Origin: Endocalyx cinctus
Lineage: Eukaryota; Ascomycota; Sordariomycetes; Amphisphaeriales; Apiosporaceae
Direction of reading: 5' to 3'
Assembly (NCBI GenBank): GCA_001600455.1
Contig: BCKC01000002.1
Span: forward strand, 4,912,171 to 4,976,170
Length of the DNA: 64,000 bases
In this document: positions 43,626 to 56,150 of the stretch, in pieces
Position numbering within the stretch: position 1 is the first letter of the stretch
Layout: each line of letters starts with the position of its first letter
Notes under the pieces: model-generated
Told to the model about the DNA's origin: nothing
The model's database searches: none
Seen by the model: only the letters and a program-made list of their open reading frames with translations
Position numbers and translations under genes: made by a program

Positions 43626-46169
43626 ATGGCGGACGAAAAGCAAATCTCCAAGGCCGAGGAGGCTGATCCCAGCCATCCACCATCATCAACGGCGGCGGGT
43701 GAGAAATTTATCTATTCTTCCTTGTCCGCCTCTTCGCGGGAACTCGACGACGCCTATGAGCTGTACCGGCAGCAAAATGCGACGGCTCTCGATCCGGAGG
43801 AAGCTCGTCAAGTGCTGCGCAAAATTGACTGGCACATCCTCCCTCTACTGATGGGCACGTATATGCTGCAGTACTTGGACAAATCGAGCATTAATTTCGC
43901 TAGCGTTTTCGGTTTGAAGCAGGGCACCCACCTGCAGGGACAGCAATACTCCTGGCTGTCGTCCATTTTCTACGTCGGCTATCTGATCGCACAGTGGCCG
44001 GCCGGTTACCTGCTTCAGAGGTACCCGGTGGGGAAGTTTATGGGTCTCACGGCTCTTGGTGAGTGCCAGTATCTGATTCATGCGAGATTAGAAAGAAGAA
44101 AGAAAAAGAAAAATTTGCGTAAATAGGAATGTATGTGTGTTTGTATGTGCTTGTGTTCGTTGTTAACCAACAGGAGCTTTTTCTGTAGTCTGGGGAACTC
44201 TCACGATCACTACGCCAGCTTGCACCAACTTCGCTGGTATAGCTGCGAACCGGTTCCTACTAGGTGTATTCGAGTCGGTGGTGAACCCGGGTTTCGTGCT
44301 GGTCTTGTCAATGTGGTGGCGCCAGGACGAACAACCTATGCGACTAGTAACGTACTACTCAATGAACGGGATCGCGGGCATATTCGGGGGTTTACTGGGC
44401 TACGCCATCGGGCACATTCAGTCAGGCTTGCAGCCTTGGATGTACATCTTCCTGATCTTCGGGTCCATCAGCTTGACTTGGGGTGTAGTATTTCTGATTT
44501 TTGTTAGTAACAAAAGGCTTCCATACGCTTTATCCGACTGTCCGCTAACATAGTTTATTATACAAGATGCCGGATTTACCATCAACTGCACGATTCCTCA
44601 CCGAGCGCCAGCGTATCGTGGCTGTTGAACGCGTCGCCGCGAATCGGCAGGGCGTTAAGAACCACCACTTCAAAACCTATCAGATGTGGCAATGCCTCAG
44701 CGACCCGAAAACATGGATTCTCTTCGTCATGTCCATAGCAGCTCAGATTCCTAATGCCGCCCAGAGTAGCGTAAGAGACTCTGTCTTGGACTTGAAGAGG
44801 TTCTTGTTCTTTCCTTTAGAAGATAGCTGATGGCCTCACAGTTTACATCCATTATACTTGAGACGTTCGGGTTCGACGTTCTGCAAACTCAATAGTAACT
44901 CACTCACATTCCCGCATTTTCTCACGGTATTCTATTCTCTATAAAATGCATTCACTCGAGCGAGATGAAGTCCAAGCACGAGCCACACGAAACTCTCTTG
45001 TACCACCCTGAGCCATATTCGAAATAATGTTGAGTGATTTTCACTGACTTTGAAATACCGAATTATAGTATGCAAATTCCGGGAAATGTAATTCAGTTCT
45101 TTTCCCTTCTTGTATCCGGTTACATCGGTTCTCGATTTCCCAACATGAGATGCGCCATCATGTTCGCGAGCAACCTCATCTGCGTGGCCGCTGGAGCGGC
45201 GCTTGTCGGTCTATCGCCGGGGCCGGACGGTACCGACAACAAGTGGGGGAGACTCGTAGCCCTCTGGCTTTGTTCTTTCACCTCGGTTGGCTTTAGCATG
45301 AGTTTGACCATGGTTAGTAGCAACGTAGCTGGCTGGTAGGTACAGAAAAAACATCTCAAGGGTGTATTTTTTTCTTCTCTTTTTTTTTTTTCATTGAATT
45401 TCCTTATCTCGAGCTTTAGCTAACGTCTCCATGACAGTAAGTACCCGAATCCCTACATCGTGGAATATTTCGGCTACCCAGTATAAAGAATGGCTGACAC
45501 GGGATTGTTCCGACAACTAGATACTAAGAAGCAGCTTACGGGTGCAATACTATTCGTCGGCTACTGTGTCGGTAATGGTATGTGCGAATCTCTTTCTACC
45601 TTGTTTCCTAATCATCGTGGGGTTAGTAGTACTGACATGATCGTAGTATGCATTAGATCCCACCCCGTATGCTTCCAATCACGCCAGTGGAAGTCAGTTC
45701 ACGAAATAAGTACTACCTCTCGACATTAACCCTTTCTTTTACACGCAGATTATTGGCCCACAAACTTTCAGGGAATCCGAAGCACCCTTATATACATCGG
45801 CTTATATTGCGTAAGTATCCGGAAACAAAAGCACAGCAGCAGTCATGTTCAAGTGTCACAGAGGTCCATATCTTTTAACAACTGAGAATTAGCATACTCA
45901 TCGGCTATTCCGTTAAAACCGTCATGGTGGCTGTATTGTACTTATACGTGGGTATCTAAAAGCTTCCGCGCTTCTTATACTATGTTTCATAGTGGAGAGA
46001 GTTGTTTACTAACATGCCGTACCAGATGTGGACGGCAAACAAGAAACGAGACAGAGAAGCTGCCGTTAACAGATCCGGCCTGACGGAGGAGCAGGAGAGA
46101 GACGCAATCGAGAAAGGCATGCAGGACGTCACGGAGTTGGACAACAAAGGGTTCAGATATGTTTTGTAG
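43626..46169 (+). CDS. MFS transporter, Dal5-like, with two frame inconsistencies (possibly a pseudogene)
   Basis: Nine exons can be followed: 43626-44058, 44174-44502, 44567-44770, 44842-44894, 45069-45334/45335, 45521-45576/45577, 45749-45810, 45893-45947 and 46026-46169. All family blocks are present and in order: LRKIDWHILPLLMGTYMLQYLDKSSINFA, WWRQDEQPMRLVTYYSMNG, NHHFKTYQMWQCLSDPKTW, TKKQLTGAILFVGYCVGN, IIGPQTFRESEAPLY and the end GFRYVL. Two consecutive introns (after 45334/5 and after 45576/7) do not keep frame with canonical GT-AG ends. In each case one extra G lies before the GT, so the literal splice gives a stop. Moving either both donors or both acceptors by one base restores the family sequence. 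The explanation is either indels inactivating the gene, sequence error or unusual splicing. Substrate unknown. Confidence 0.75.
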
Positions 46170-46640
46170 CCGGTCAGACTTACATGATTAGAAATGACTT
46201 GACTGCCATGAGAATTTTTTGCCGCTCTGGCGTGACAAATAAAAAATAAATAAAAGAAAAACCCCTGGCCTTCAACGATATCAGGACAGTCGTGACGAGG
46301 GTGGTGCTGAAATTTCATTTTGCCTTTGCCTCTAGAGAAGCCATTTAAGTGCTCGTATAAGATCCAAAAGAACATAACGGTGACATGCAAATGAGTTGAC
46401 GAAAGGTAATGCGAGCGAGGGATAATATTGTATATTGTACTTGTATACAGATGCGAGCGGCTAAGCAATTTAGGTCAAGGCGATCTGGAGGATTGGGGGT
46501 TAAAGCACAGACCACCAAACATCAACTCAAGTTACTCAACACAGAAAAAAAGTTTAGCACTGGCAACTTTCAAAGTGATATAATATTTGATTGACAACCA
46601 CAATATTTAAAGCAACGCGAAGAGCAAAGCACGAATCGGG
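46170..46640. other. Intergenic spacer
   Basis: 3' flank of the second transporter and promoter of the uL15m gene. Nothing else is seen. Confidence 0.6.
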
Positions 46641-47704
46641 ATGCCACCGCAAATACCAGTGGGTTTGGCGGCTAGATGTTGCTCGGCTTCAATTGAAACA
46701 TCCGGACGACCGTCACTTGTTAATCTATTTGCCGCTCTTTCCGTTCAAACGCAGCAAACCCGAAGCGCATCTATCCTCGCTAACCTGTCCGATAACCCGT
46801 CCGCCTACAAAAAACGTGTCCGTCTTGGTCGTGGTCCGTCTTCGGGAAAAGGAAAGACGTCAGGAAGGGGTCATAAAGGTCAAAGACAGCATGGAAAAGT
46901 CAAGCCGTGGTTCCAGGGTGGTCAGACACCTCTGGTTTTTCAAAAGGGAAAGCTGGGTTTTAAGAATCTGTAAGACTACTGTTACTATCCCTTTAGACCA
47001 TTCCTCCATCCCCTCCCTCGCTCTATTTCCGTTTATTGTGTGCATATATATTCACGTATATCTAGCTCGTCTCAAACTCCATTGATTAACATCGGATACT
47101 GACGTACAACGTACCCCTTTATAGTCACGCGCAAGTTCTGTCTAGAGTTAATCTCGACAAGTTGCAAGAATGGATCGATCTAGGTCGAATTGACCCGACG
47201 AAGAAGATCACCCCGAAAGAACTTATCCAATCCAACCTGGTAGGGTCGATTAAGGACGGAATCAAGTTACTAGGACGCGGATCGGAGTCTCTGAAGCAGC
47301 CTATCGACATTGTAGTCTCGCGCGCCTCCGCTTCGGCCATTGAAGCAGTAGAAAAGACCGGTGGGAAGATCCTAACGAGGTATTACACGAAAGAGTCCCT
47401 CAAGAGATTGGTTCAAGGCAAGAGTGTTCACACGGACACCCCTCTACCCGTCGGCCCGGAACATGTCGAGCCCATATTAGAGCAGGTCAGGCAGAAGGGT
47501 TTCTTTTACAGACTACCAGATCCTACCTCTCGATGGGATATGGAATACTATCGAGACCCGGCACATCGGGGCTACCTAAGTCACCAAATCAAACCAGGAG
47601 AGTCGCCCAGTTTGTTCTTCAAGGTACCACCATCTCGGTTGTTGAAACAAGAGAAGCAGAAGACGGCGAAGAACGAAGAGACGAGACTATGGGACAAGCT
47701 GTAA
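46641..47704 (+). CDS. Mitochondrial large-subunit ribosomal protein uL15m
   Basis: Exon 1 is 46641-46969 and exon 2 is 47125-47704, with an intron of 155 bp (GTAAGA...TATAG). Together they encode 302 residues. The N-terminal 45 residues are rich in Arg, Ser and Ala with few acids, as in a mitochondrial presequence. The L15 signature follows: [20 protein letters not shown] and [22 protein letters not shown]. The C-terminal half has [17 protein letters not shown] and the [17 protein letters not shown] block of the L15e/L18e fold. The extra C-terminal segment ending RLWDKL is typical of the fungal mitochondrial protein (yeast MRPL10). Role: assembly and structure of the mitoribosome large subunit. 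Confidence 0.95.
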
Positions 47705-48589
47705 AATCCTACCTAGTTTACCCTATGTACAGTTACTTAATGTAAATAAATATCAAAGTGTATACTATTTGTCGATTTGTTTATTACTTACTAGTTAGAG
47801 TAAATTTCAAACGAGAAGAATATATCCACCATACACTACTATAAACCACGTTAACCTGTCCGGTCATTAAAATGTTTGAAGGTAGCATCTATGTTATTCT
47901 TATTGTTTTGTAGATCATAACGCCCTTTATGATGAGAGGATGTACCCCAATGAAGCTTGCATCTGTTTGTTTCTTCATCTCCCTCTCCCAGCTATTAGGT
48001 AGCATATGCTATAATTAGTTTACGCGCGTGCACTGAAAGAGTTGTGGTAGCACTGTTCCTTGGCGCTGATAGGCCACAGCTGTAATGATCATTAGAACCC
48101 CACTGTAAGAAGTCAATTGCAGGCGCATCCCACTAGCATCACTGTTTCATGTTTTAGACGGACATCGACAGCTTGCTTCTCTTCATCTTTCTTTTACTAT
48201 TTACATCATCTCATTTGAAGTAACCTAGGTTACGGCGTCTTATAGTTATAGTTTTCTCTCTCCCTCTCTCCCGTCACCGTTCTTCATTGCTCTGTTACAA
48301 GTGTCTAAGTATATTTGTATCGCATCGCATCGCATTGCATCTTTTGATTGAAGTTCAACGCCCTAGATATACTATTTGTTCTCACTGCTCTTCTGATATA
48401 TTTCACTTGACCAATTGATTGTACGATTTGTTGTTTTTATACACTGCCACGTCTATATTTTCATTACTAGTATCTACTAAAACTGTTGATTGTATTGGGC
48501 CGATTACGCGCCTTGATTGAAGAACACTATCATCGTCGATTTGTTCCGACCATAATACTTTGATAAGATCCGTTTTTGCCAACGGAGAC
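47705..48589. other. Intergenic, mvp1 promoter
   Basis: AT- and pyrimidine-rich leader (TCTCTCTCCCTCTCTC near 48254-48269) and a short GCATC repeat near 48324. No gene is seen. Confidence 0.6.
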
Positions 48590-51258
48590 ATGTCACTCTT
48601 TGGCACCTCACCTACGGAATCCCCTTCTTTAGGGGCTTCGAATATATCAAAATCGCGGAACTCTTTATTTGACGACGATGACCCCATGACCCGATCAACT
48701 TCTGACACTTTATTCAACGACGACGACTTCGGCGCTTCCGGCGCTTCATCACCGTGGGATATGCCTACTCCGAGAAAAAAGCAAACCCGCGCAGACCTCA
48801 TACGAAACCTCTTAGCAGGGACCGAAGTGCCGGATAGCTACGTCGAGGCCTTCGATGCCGCCGTAAACGAAGATGGGAATACCGGCAAGCTTGGTCCTTC
48901 CGCCCTTACCAAAATCTTAGCTTCTGCGAAGTTGAGCGCCGATGCCCAAGCGCGTATCATGGGTATACTCGCACCTTCCGGAGAAGAGCTATCGGTTGGC
49001 CGTAACGAGTTCAATGTGTTATTGGCCCTCATCGGCCTCGCACAGGAAGGTGAAACGATAAGTTTGGATGGTGTGGATGAGCGTAGACGAAGTAAGTTCA
49101 TTCTTTATATATATATCCATATATATTATATACAACGTTTTCCTGTTATCATTACTCTTTTATTCTATTTTATCCTTTATATATATATATATTAAAAAAA
49201 GGGCTTTATTGTTTCTTCAACTGTATAAATTGTTTATTTGTATCTTCACTCCATTTTCGTCCCGGACCATCATTCCAAACAAGGATTGGAGGTTGGTGGG
49301 ATTCCCCATGCTAGCCATGTTACCCAATGAGCTCTTATCGTAGCTGTCGTTGTCCTGTGCATATCTAATATTTAATGTAATATCGGCGGGGACGCTATTT
49401 GCTGATAACCAATTCGTCATTTAACTATTAGACTTGCCACAACCCAAATTATCGACGACAACCATTAATAAAAAACCAACATTTCCTACTACTTCGGAAC
49501 TCGCCGCAAAATCTCCTCAGCATCCCGAAACAACATCCAAATCCACACTTCACAAACCATCGATGGATGGACCAGAGGATGATCCGTGGAATACACCAGA
49601 TATGCACAAGAACCACAACCATGTAGATCCTCCCAAAAGTAACGGCTTCGATAACGACAATCCGAACCTAGCTCCGAATGGCAGTACTTATGATACTCCC
49701 GATATACATGCGCGCACCACGTCTACTTTTACTACATCCTCAGCTGCATCCGCAATGAGTGAACCTGGTGCCCAATCTACCGAATCTGCGACAAATACGG
49801 GCGGTTGGGATTATTTTGGTGGAGATAGCAATAATACTAATAACGCTGCAGGATTTGGCGAATCCCCTCCGACCCATGCTACAAGCCCATTCCGCGTCGG
49901 CGCCGGTAGCGGCAATGGCGCTAGCGAACGTGCGCCGGTCGCAAATCCTACCTCTGGCCATACCCGAGTTATTAGCGCCGGCCGAACCGGCAGTGCGGTT
50001 GAGGAGAATATTACGGTCATGTTGATGCCGGAGAAAGAAGGAATGTTCATGTTTCAACATCACAATTACGAGGTTAGCAGCGCTCGTCGAGGGAGCAAGG
50101 TCATTCGCCGGTATAGCGACTTCGTCTGGTTGCTCGACTGTTTGCACAAGAGGTATCCCTTCCGAGCGCTCCCACTTCTGCCGCCCAAGCGAGTTGCTGT
50201 GAATGGCAACCATCTTTCCAACGACGGTGCGTTCATTGAAAAGAGGAGACGTGGCCTCGCCAGGTTTCTCAACGCCATCGTGAGGCACCCAATACTTGGT
50301 CAGGAACAACTTGTAATTATGTTCTTGACTGTCCCAACTGTAGGTTGACAGCTGAAACAAATATCATCCAGCGGGTGCTGACTCCTAATATAGGAACTGG
50401 CCGTATGGCGCAAACAGGCCGCCATCTCCGTAGTAGATGAATTTACGAGCCGACCTTTACCCCCTGGCCTCGAGGAGTCGCTCTCTCCCTTGCTCAATGA
50501 ACTATTCGATCGTACTAGGCAGGGTGTCAAACGATCAGCCGAACTATATATCGCTGCATGTAACATCATGGATCGACTTGTGAAGCGTTCTGAGGGCGTT
50601 GCTGCCGACCATGCTCGCATGGCACTTTCGCTCACATCCCTTACAGAAACCAGCGCAGATACTTACGCCACGGACACAAATGATGTGCCGCTGCTAAACG
50701 ATGGCCTGGTGGCTATGAGCAAGCACTTGCGAACTACGCAGTCGCTGATGGAAGACGAGAGCAAAGCCTGGGATGCTGGCGTGTTAGAAGATTTGAAGCG
50801 ACAGCGAGACGCCCTCGTTAGTGTCAGAGATCTGTTTGACAGGAGGGAAAGACTAGACAAAGACAATATTCCGTATCTCGAAAGAAGAATACAGAACAAT
50901 GAGACCAAGTTAGCAAGCTTGCGTGCCAAGCCGGAGGGACTGGTTAAGCCCGGCGAGATCGAAAAAGTAGTCGAGGCCATCATCAAGGTTGGTTTCAAAG
51001 ATATCGATACCTTCCTAATGCGAACTTTACTGACTCTCAGAACCACAGGATAAGGAATCTATCGTCAATCAGCACAACCGATCCGTATTTGTCAAAGAGT
51101 GCATTCGTGACGAGCTGATGTATTTTCAGCAGACGCAGTACCACGTTAGCAGATGGAACCAGGACTGGGCCCAAGAGCGAGTCAAGTATTCGGAGATGCT
51201 AGCAGACAACTGGCGTCGGCTTCTTGATGAGTTGGAAGGCATGCCTCTCGGCGACTAG
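48590..51258 (+). CDS. mvp1: Sorting nexin Mvp1 (PX-BAR)
   Basis: Four exons, 48590-49091, 49432-50339, 50394-50987 and 51049-51258, give 737 residues. The start MSLFGTSPTESPSLGA is chosen over the in-frame ATG at 48560 because it is the usual Mvp1 N-terminus. The order is an acidic Asp-rich N-terminus, an EH-like helical region (about 80-165), a long disordered linker, a PX domain (about 359-469, with RRYSDFVWLLDCLHKRYPF for phosphoinositide binding), and a BAR-type helical domain from 471 to the end. It acts in endosomal recycling and retrograde sorting, including retromer-independent tubule formation and Vps1-linked sorting in yeast. Intron 1 is 340 bp and very AT-rich, with TA repeats. 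Confidence 0.95.
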
Positions 51259-52498
51259 AACTCTCGAAATCAGCGAAATAGCATCTTGCGTAGTACATGT
51301 ATCAATACGTGTGTAAAAAGAAGCGATATGGGACTTTGGCTAAGGTTCACGAGCGCACTTTACTAGTGTTGAAGGTGTGGTTGGAAGATAATGCAGTTTA
51401 ATAGTCGACGAAAAGCTGGACGGGACAAAGATTGAGTTTTGAAAGGGAGAAGACGTGGGTATATCAGGACCGGTGACCACAACCGTTGTCACCACTTTGC
51501 CTGAATGAAAGAGTATACATATATATTGAATGTATATTTTGTACAAAGAAGAATAAGTCTAACAGTTATGAAAAGCCGGTGATGGGTGGAGACTTAAACG
51601 AAAGAGGGAGAAGCATGAGGAGGGGAAAATACACGCCAGCATGGGAAAAGGGGTAACTTTCTTCGAAGTTGTTGATACCCTCTCATTTTATTTCCTTTAT
51701 TTTTTATTTCCTCTCTTTTTACTAAGGTATAAATATATATGAGAATTAATAATAAGTAGTGGCATGGAGGGAGATTGGAGACATTAGGGAAGAGGAAGAA
51801 TTGTATTGTTAGTATCCATAGATATGATAGAGATTTTTGATGTCATGACCACCCAGTTAAATCAGTGATGCCTTGAATACTAGGATGAATCTACATCTAC
51901 AACTCTCCTTTATTTATTTATCTGTTTATTTATTTATTAACCTAACTGCCTAAATACTTAAATATTTGTTTAAGAACTATTCCATGGTATATTCTAAGAA
52001 CAGTTAGTCTACCAGTGCACTATGGCAGGAATTTGTATAGACAAAGCGTTATAGCACTTCGAAAATAGTCACTGAACATCCTGTAACTCACGGTACATTA
52101 AGTACTTAACTTGAAGTACGGTGTGCATAGGTAGGTATTCTTACCTTGATATGTACCTACGTAATTCCAAGGTTCTTACATAGAAGACATTAAAGTGCCC
52201 CTCATCTTATCATAAGCATAATTACCTACCCAGCTACCTACCTACACTAGCTGACTACCTAGCAGCCTAGGTAGGTACCCCCACTCACCATTCTACCTAC
52301 TACGTAGTGTACCGGATTCCATCTCCAATACCCCGCCATCTACCAGTTACATCCAACGTCTTTCGTAAAGCTGTACTGTGTATGTATGGATGTACTAACT
52401 GACTGGACTGTATTAACTTGGTATACTTTATCAAATACTTTTTCTATCTTGTCTGATACCGGTTTCCTTTGTTCATTCCAGACCTTCCGACAGATACG
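51259..52498. other. Intergenic, dcn1 promoter with motif island
   Basis: Includes TTTATTTATT repeats near 51910-51938 and a TACCTAGG island at 52100-52310 ending about 190 bp before dcn1. No gene is seen. Confidence 0.6.
52100..52310. repeat. TACCTAGGTA-type motif island
   Basis: Includes ACCTACCTACACTAGCTGAC and CCTAGCAGCCTAGGTAGGTA, both mixing the CTAGGTA and GCAGC variants seen near lsm3. Confidence 0.7.
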
Positions 52499-54221
52499 AT
52501 GCCTCCCCCATCGTCGGCCCAGAAAGCCGCCGCCGTAGCGAACTTCGTCGTCATAACTGGCGCGTCCGAGAGAACTGCGAATAAGGTATGTCTATGATGT
52601 TATATATATATGGATTTGTTTTCTTATCCCAGTCACCCACCCACACCCACACCCACACCCACACCCACACATATACACATATCCATAGATATATATCCAT
52701 TATAGTCGGCTGGTCCTACTATCAATTCTTGCAATATGTGCTACCAGCTGAGTAACTAATTATAAATGCGCACATAGTTCCTAAAAAATACATCTTATAA
52801 GCTGAATGAAGCTGTTGATGCGTAAGTTAAACCGTTTCTTCATCTTGTATCACCAAGGATTCCACGAACCATTTGAACGCCCTTGACGTCGAAGCCATCT
52901 CGAGCCAGGACTTTCTCAACAAGTACCACCTAATATTATTCGATATACCCACAAATACATACGTATCAAGTCCGTAGACAAAATATACATTTCGTCCCTA
53001 CCTTTTTGAGAGAAGTTGGAAGTTGGAATGCTAGGATTGCGATTCGAGCCCGATTTCTGACTGATAACACCCATAATCCTCCATGAGGGTGACATTCTAC
53101 TACGATTTCCTGGGCTTTTCCTACGGTTATGCAACACCAAGGTTTCTTCTTTCTGAGGAATTCAGTATCTACCACCTTGGTATTACCCAATATCACAGTC
53201 AAAGTCATTTTGGATCGTTTTACAGTACGAGTGGTTTCAGAACAAATAGACTCCGTTACCTTTCTCCCCGGCTTCGTCAAACCAGGCAGCAGCCCCATGG
53301 CTCGCTTTCAATTCAAGTTACCCGGCCTTGTCTATATATATCTAATACTAGAACTTGAAATGTTTAGATAATACTAACTTAACTGCTTTCAGATATTTCC
53401 AGTCAAGCGGTGGAGCTGGTGCGAGTATGGCAATCCAGAACAGAGAAGCGCAAGTCAACAAAATTTTCGACAGTTTTCGAAGTAAGTGTCTAAATCTTGG
53501 GTTATACGACATAGCACCCCTGCTTACTAGTAGTATAGATGAATCCGAAGACGCAAAAGACACTCTTGGGGCGGAATCATCTATGGCCTATCTTCAGTCT
53601 ATCGGCGCTGATCTTGAAGATGCCTCCTTATTCCTAGCCTTAGAACTGATCCAGGCCCCTAGTTTGGGAGAGATACCCCGCGAAGCTTTTGTGAAAGGTT
53701 GGGTTGCTACTGGGTATGTGTTTCTCTATTTTTATTGAGGCCCCGGGAATCATGTAATCCGAAAAAATTTCTCTATATACTAACCCGGTGATAGAGTTGA
53801 GCCCAGAGCAGAAGCGCAGAAGGCGCATTTCAAACAACTCATCCATGATATGCCTAGTAATCGTGATCTTTTCCGCAAGGTGTACCGATACGCATTCATC
53901 TGTGGGAAAGAGCCAGATCAGAAAGCGTTGACGCTAGAAAATGCTATCATCTACTGGGGCATGCTATTCAAGCAGCCAGGCCAGTCATGGAAGGGTAATG
54001 CGTCAGACATCAACTGGTTGGAGGAGTGGAAAGCGTTCCTAGGCGAGAAGTGGACTCGATCAGTCAGTCGCGATATGTGGAACCAAACATTCGAGTTTGC
54101 CATGAAGAGCATCGAAGACGAATCTCTTAGTTTCTGGAATGAAGACGGTGCATGGCCGGGAGTTGTGGACGACTTCGTTGCCTGGTTTAGACATAAAGAG
54201 AATATGGACATCGATGCATAG
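52499..54221 (+). CDS. dcn1: Dcn1-like cullin neddylation scaffold (SCCRO)
   Basis: Five exons, 52499-52585, 52778-52821, 53393-53481, 53539-53713 and 53795-54221, give 273 residues. The N-terminus (KAAAVANFVVITGASERTANKFL...YKLNEAVDAYF) is the UBA-like domain. The rest is the PONY/DUF298 domain, with SIGADLEDASLFLALELIQA, LFRKVYRYAFICGKEPDQKALT and the C-terminal WNLF-equivalent DINWLEEWKAFLGEKW, ending FWNEDGAWPGVVDDFVAWF. Dcn1 works as an E3 that promotes Nedd8 transfer from Ubc12 to cullins, activating SCF ligases. Intron 2 is 571 bp, by far the longest in the gene, and holds an antisense candidate gene. Intron 1 carries a CCCACA microsatellite. Confidence 0.94.
52634..52670 (+). repeat. 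(CCCACA)n microsatellite in dcn1 intron 1
   Basis: Five to six CCCACA units just inside the first intron of dcn1. Confidence 0.85.
52840..53298 (-). CDS. Candidate gene nested antisense in dcn1 intron 2
   Basis: Two exons, 53002-53298 and 52840-52929, join at phase 0 (GTAGGG...ATTAG) to 128 residues, entirely inside the dcn1 intron on the other strand. The start has a strong context (GAGCCATGGGG). The protein reads MGLLPGLTKPGRK, later KMTLTVILGNTKVVDTEFLR, KKKPWCCITVGKAQEIVVEC and, in exon 2, VVLVEKVLARDGFDVKGVQM. It is beta-rich with no signal peptide. I do not recognise a family. Part of the plus strand is also open, and codon third positions show no strong bias, so a non-coding origin cannot be excluded. 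The neat fit in the intron and the phase-preserving splice are the main support. Confidence 0.4.
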
Positions 54222-55035
54222 GTTTTATCAAGTGCAAATTGGAGAACCTTAGCTCAACAGGTGGGAGGGAAAGATCCGTAACGAACACCTTGTACCACAA
54301 ACAGTGTCACTTAAGTTTAATGAATCACGATACCATTTTCACTATACTGCTGGAGTATGCAGAGGCAGGGCTTACGGAAATTTGCTTTAAAATTTCCGAC
54401 GAGCCTTGTGTACGTTATCTGGCTATTTCTATTAAAGATGTACGAGGAAAAGAGCATAGTGGTAAGTCCGATGATCATTGAACGGTTCCCGCTAGCCTGA
54501 AGAAACGGGAAGCTACTCTTCGATGGATAAAAGATACATGCCGACTATATACGTACATGTGTGATATCGATAGGTTTTTCGTGGACTAGTAAGTAACAAA
54601 GAGTTGATGTCGACAAGATATAAAGATTAGACACAAGTCCGCTATGCAGGCTTACGAATGGGCATAGGTGGGTATGGATATCGTACACGTAATATCGTAC
54701 ATGACTTCTATTCTCGCTCTTATGTGTTACATGTCGTGGATCGTCTTAGGTTGAGGATATAGCAACTAATGTAACTTTCGTCATCGTCAAGGCGAGTAAC
54801 ATTATAATTTCCCAAAGATTTGATCATCTTTACTTCCTCAATGGCTCCCCAATGTCTTTACCATAACCCACCAAGGTTATTGTTCACCAACTCCGATATG
54901 GGAAAGGAGATCGACTGGGTATGTATGCAAGCTCATTCTCTGACCTTTAGCTACGTTTCTTTATAATTCTTTTCCCACGACTCATTACTTCCTTTCTCTA
55001 TTTCTTTCTTTTTCTTCCCGAACTCGCGTCTTCCT
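54222..55035. other. Convergent intergenic interval
   Basis: 3' flanks of dcn1 and the bS6m gene. An 80-codon open frame (54239-54481) and a short exon-like frame at 54841-54918 lack any family signal. Confidence 0.5.
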
Positions 55036-55532
55036 TTACTTCCATTCCGGAGGACCGTACCGACTTAGAGTTTCGAGCTTCCCGTCACCGAGCTTGACGC
55101 TCGAGTGCCGGATCATGCGGGCGTCGAGCTTTAGCATCTGGCGGACGGCCTGTTGAGTAGCGACGGAGCTGTCAAATCGCATGGCGAAATAGTGACCCTC
55201 GTGATATCGCATCTGATTCGAGCTAATGGCTTTTGGAAGCATGAAAACGCCCCAGTTTGATATACCCCTTATTACACCCCGCTGCTGTAGAATGAGTTGG
55301 CCGGCGGCTGTGACGATTCTACGATAGTTCAAGTGTCAGTTTATATACATTTTTCTTCCTCGGAGAAAAAGAAGCAAGACAGTTACGTACTCTTTTACCT
55401 CGGCGAGGTTATTTGGTCGGACCTGTAGTAATTTCATTGGGTTAGTTTTATTCCTTCGATTAATATATAACTATAGGTAGACTGTATAACAAAGGGGGAG
55501 AGGCATACAATTCCAATAAGTTCGTACAACAT
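55036..55532 (-). CDS. Mitochondrial small-subunit ribosomal protein bS6m
   Basis: Three exons, 55509-55532, 55391-55422 and 55036-55318, total 339 nt, give 112 residues. The first exons are 24 and 32 nt. The joined start MLYELIGIVRPNNLAEVKEI is the standard beta-alpha opening of the S6 fold, followed by GVIRGISNWGVFMLPKAISSNQMRYHEGHYFAMRFD and DARMIRHSSVKLGDGKLE. This matches fungal mitochondrial bS6 (yeast MRP17), which has no long cleavable presequence. It binds 15S rRNA with bS18m in the platform of the small subunit. All four splice sites are canonical. Confidence 0.94.
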
Positions 55533-56019
55533 CTTGAACCTAGCTCTTCACCTTACTCATCCATAAAATGGAGTTTATATATAGGTGGATAGAACAGAAT
55601 TCCTCAACATAGACACCAGGCAAGGCGTCTAGATGTTGTTGAGGCCGTGATTCGGTCGTGTTTCTTCGGTCGCTCGTGGTTTTTGGGCTAGGAAATACCA
55701 ATGTAGACCAATTCTTGTTTACTTTTCGGTGTCCATATAATCGCTTTTTTTGCTACCTCGGGTTTGAGGCTTTATCACGTTGCCTCTTCTTAATTGGAGC
55801 GCGGAGAGAAGGTAGACGATGACGAGAAAGAGATTAACCTCCAACATATAATATGTATGTACATAAATGCTCAAAAGATTTGAATCGCAATCGGCGATTA
55901 GATAAGATAGACACATATAGTATACATACATATATCTCAATAATAAATATATATTTTTAGTAGAATATACTACATAATCTAACGATACTTACAGTATGCA
56001 AATAGCAGAATCAGACGGT

Positions 56020-56150
56020 ACGTACTCTAGGTAGTTAAGTACCTAGGTACCTAGGCAGCTGGGTAGGCAGCTAAACCACTACCTAGACAGCTTGATACAT
56101 AGGTATCTAGGTACTATGTAGAGGGCTCGAGTAGCTAGGGCTGCTAGGTA
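56020..56150. repeat. TACCTAGGTA-type motif island
   Basis: Includes GTACCTAGGTACCTAGGCAG, with the GCAGCT variant again present. Confidence 0.7.

Noticed and set aside
53083..53371. Plus-strand open frames in dcn1 intron 2
   Set aside because: They overlap the antisense candidate and one would need to be part of the dcn1 transcript. They have no splice-consistent link to dcn1 exons, and the known Dcn1 protein is complete without them.
54239..54481. 80-codon frame downstream of dcn1
   Set aside because: No family, no start context, and it lies where the dcn1 3' UTR is expected.
54841..55140. Exon-like MAPQCLYHNPPRLL frame with a GTATGT donor
   Set aside because: Its continuation is antisense to the bS6m gene and hydrophobic by pyrimidine bias; probably 3' flank of bS6m or dcn1.
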